A stretch of DNA of 64,000 nt from Penium margaritaceum. Taxonomy: Eukaryota > Streptophyta > Zygnematophyceae > Desmidiales > Peniaceae. Under the pieces are notes generated by a model that saw only the letters and a program-made list of their open reading frames with translations, had not been told where the DNA came from and did not search any database. Within the stretch, counting starts at the first letter, position 1, and every line of letters starts with the position of its first letter. Below, in pieces: positions 62,898 through 64,000 of the stretch. The stretch covers positions 765,398 through 829,397 of the forward strand of contig SZWC01000033.1 of assembly GCA_023375785.1 (NCBI GenBank). Direction: 5' to 3'. The translations under genes were made by a program, and so were the position numbers.

Positions 62898-64000
62898 CCG
62901 TGCCAATACGTAATGAAGTTCTTTGTCCTTCCTAGTCACTTCATAGGGTTCCCAAACCATTGTCCCTCCCTCTGACCATTTGTNGGTCGTTGTACTTGCT
63001 AGTTGAGAACTGATATTCCCATAGCATTGTTTCCTCCCCTGACCGTTTTTGTCTCGTGTTATGGTTGGTCAACGTTGACCACCCATATTGAAATTCCCTG
63101 GTCATGGTCAGTGACATATGCCTAGTTTGGTTGTTTGGTGTGCATATTAGCCACACCGTGCCAATACGTAATGAAGTTCTTTGTCCTTCCTAGTCACTTC
63201 ATAGGGTTCCCAAACCATTGTCCCTCCCTCTGACCATTTGTTACTCGTGTTATGAGTTTTCAATGTTGACGACACATAGTGGACTTCTTCGTTCATAGTC
63301 AGTGACCTCTGCATCCTTTGGTTGGTCACTGTGCACGCTAGCCACACCATGCCACTACTTGTTGAAAATATTTCGACTTGCTAGTTGATACCTAGTGTTC
63401 CCAACCCATGGTTTCCCCCACGGACCATTTGTGACTCGTGTTATGAGTTTTCAACGTTGACCACACACTGTGAAATCCGTTTGGTCATGGTTTGTGACAC
63501 ATGCCTACTTTGATTTGTCACTGTACATGGTTACCACGCTATGTCATTACGTATCGAAGGTCTTTGTGCTTACTTGTTAACAGCTAGTGTTCCCAAACCA
63601 TTGTTAGCCCCCTCTGACTATCTATGCCCCGTGTTGTGAGTTGTAAATGTTGATCACATGAAGTTAAATTCTCTGTTCATGGTCAGTGACGTATGCATAC
63701 TTTGGTTGGTCACTGTGTATTGTAGCCACACTGTGCCACTACATTTTGAAGGTATTTGTACTTGCTAGTCAATAACTAGTATTCAGAAACCATTATCTTC
63801 CACTCTGACCATTTGTGACTCGTATTTTGAGTTGTCAATGTTCACCACACACAGCGGATTTCTTTGGTCAAAGGCAGTACATATGCCTACTTTGGTCGGT
63901 CATTGTGCATGGTAGCCACACCATGCTACTAGTGACTGAAGGTCGTTGTACTTGCTAGTTGAGAACTGATATTCACATAGCATTGTTTCCTCCCTTGACC
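62898..64000 (-). repeat. Terminal HOR part with a single-N join
   Basis: After a 257-bp repeat around the N at 62,984, a normal M6, M5, M4 series follows from 63,156. Near 63,815-63,840 M3 switches into M2 (ATTTTGAGTTGTCAATGTTC, then ACACACAGCGG), so one monomer is lost. The window ends within M1. Confidence 0.82.
62984..62984. other. Single-N assembly join
   Basis: The bases from about 62,727 to 62,983 recur directly after the N, including the private words CCAATACGTAATGAAGTTC and CCTTCCTAGTCACTTCATAG. This is a near-exact unmerged overlap. Confidence 0.85.

Overview
The window is eukaryotic, non-coding satellite DNA with no supportable protein-coding gene. Nearly all of it is one tandem repeat family with a monomer of about 191 bp. 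The monomers fall into six types, called M1 to M6 here, which recur in fixed order as a higher-order repeat (HOR) of about 1,147 bp. Two kinds of dispersed element interrupt the array: a roughly 600-bp insert with a tRNA-like, SINE-type core (four copies, one cut by the window edge), and two roughly 700-bp sequences that look like solo LTRs. The LTR layout (TATA box, TTCTAGAA motifs, TG...CA ends in one copy) and repeated C-to-T decay at CpG sites suggest a DNA-methylating genome, more likely a land plant than an animal. The species cannot be named from the sequence. A pericentromeric, centromeric or other heterochromatic location is inference.

Layout, left arm (1-25,020, monomers on the + strand). 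The window opens in the tail of an insert copy (1-129). A 10-monomer variant block called T follows (T1, 200-2,111), then ordinary HORs, a second T block without an insert (T2, 4,932-6,839), and a regular HOR run (6,840-18,484). Divergent edge monomers, insert copy 2 (18,570-19,171, containing a 134-N gap), a shortened T block (T3) and further HORs end abruptly at 25,020.

Right arm (25,021-64,000, same monomers on the - strand). The array flips strand at 25,020/25,021 without an N gap. The arm carries solo LTRs at 25,751-26,441 and 30,114-30,813, HORs to 39,227, T4, insert copy 3 (41,205-41,717, ungapped), HORs, T5, insert copy 4 (48,723-49,337, with a 93-N gap), and HORs to the end. A recombinant stretch of hybrid monomers lies at 53,044-54,748.

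How the parts relate. The complete insert junctions lie at the same satellite phase, next to the same edge monomers and T block. The insert therefore entered once and was copied with the satellite as part of superunits of variable length (about 19 kb and 7.5 kb between neighbouring copies). A doubled M6 monomer occurs at matching distances from insert copies 2 and 3 in opposite orientation, so the two arms look like inverted copies of one ancestral segment. The two LTRs sit at different satellite phases and arrived later and independently. Four single-N positions are each flanked by a repeated stretch of about 159-332 bp; these look like unmerged contig overlaps, so local copy number there is unreliable.
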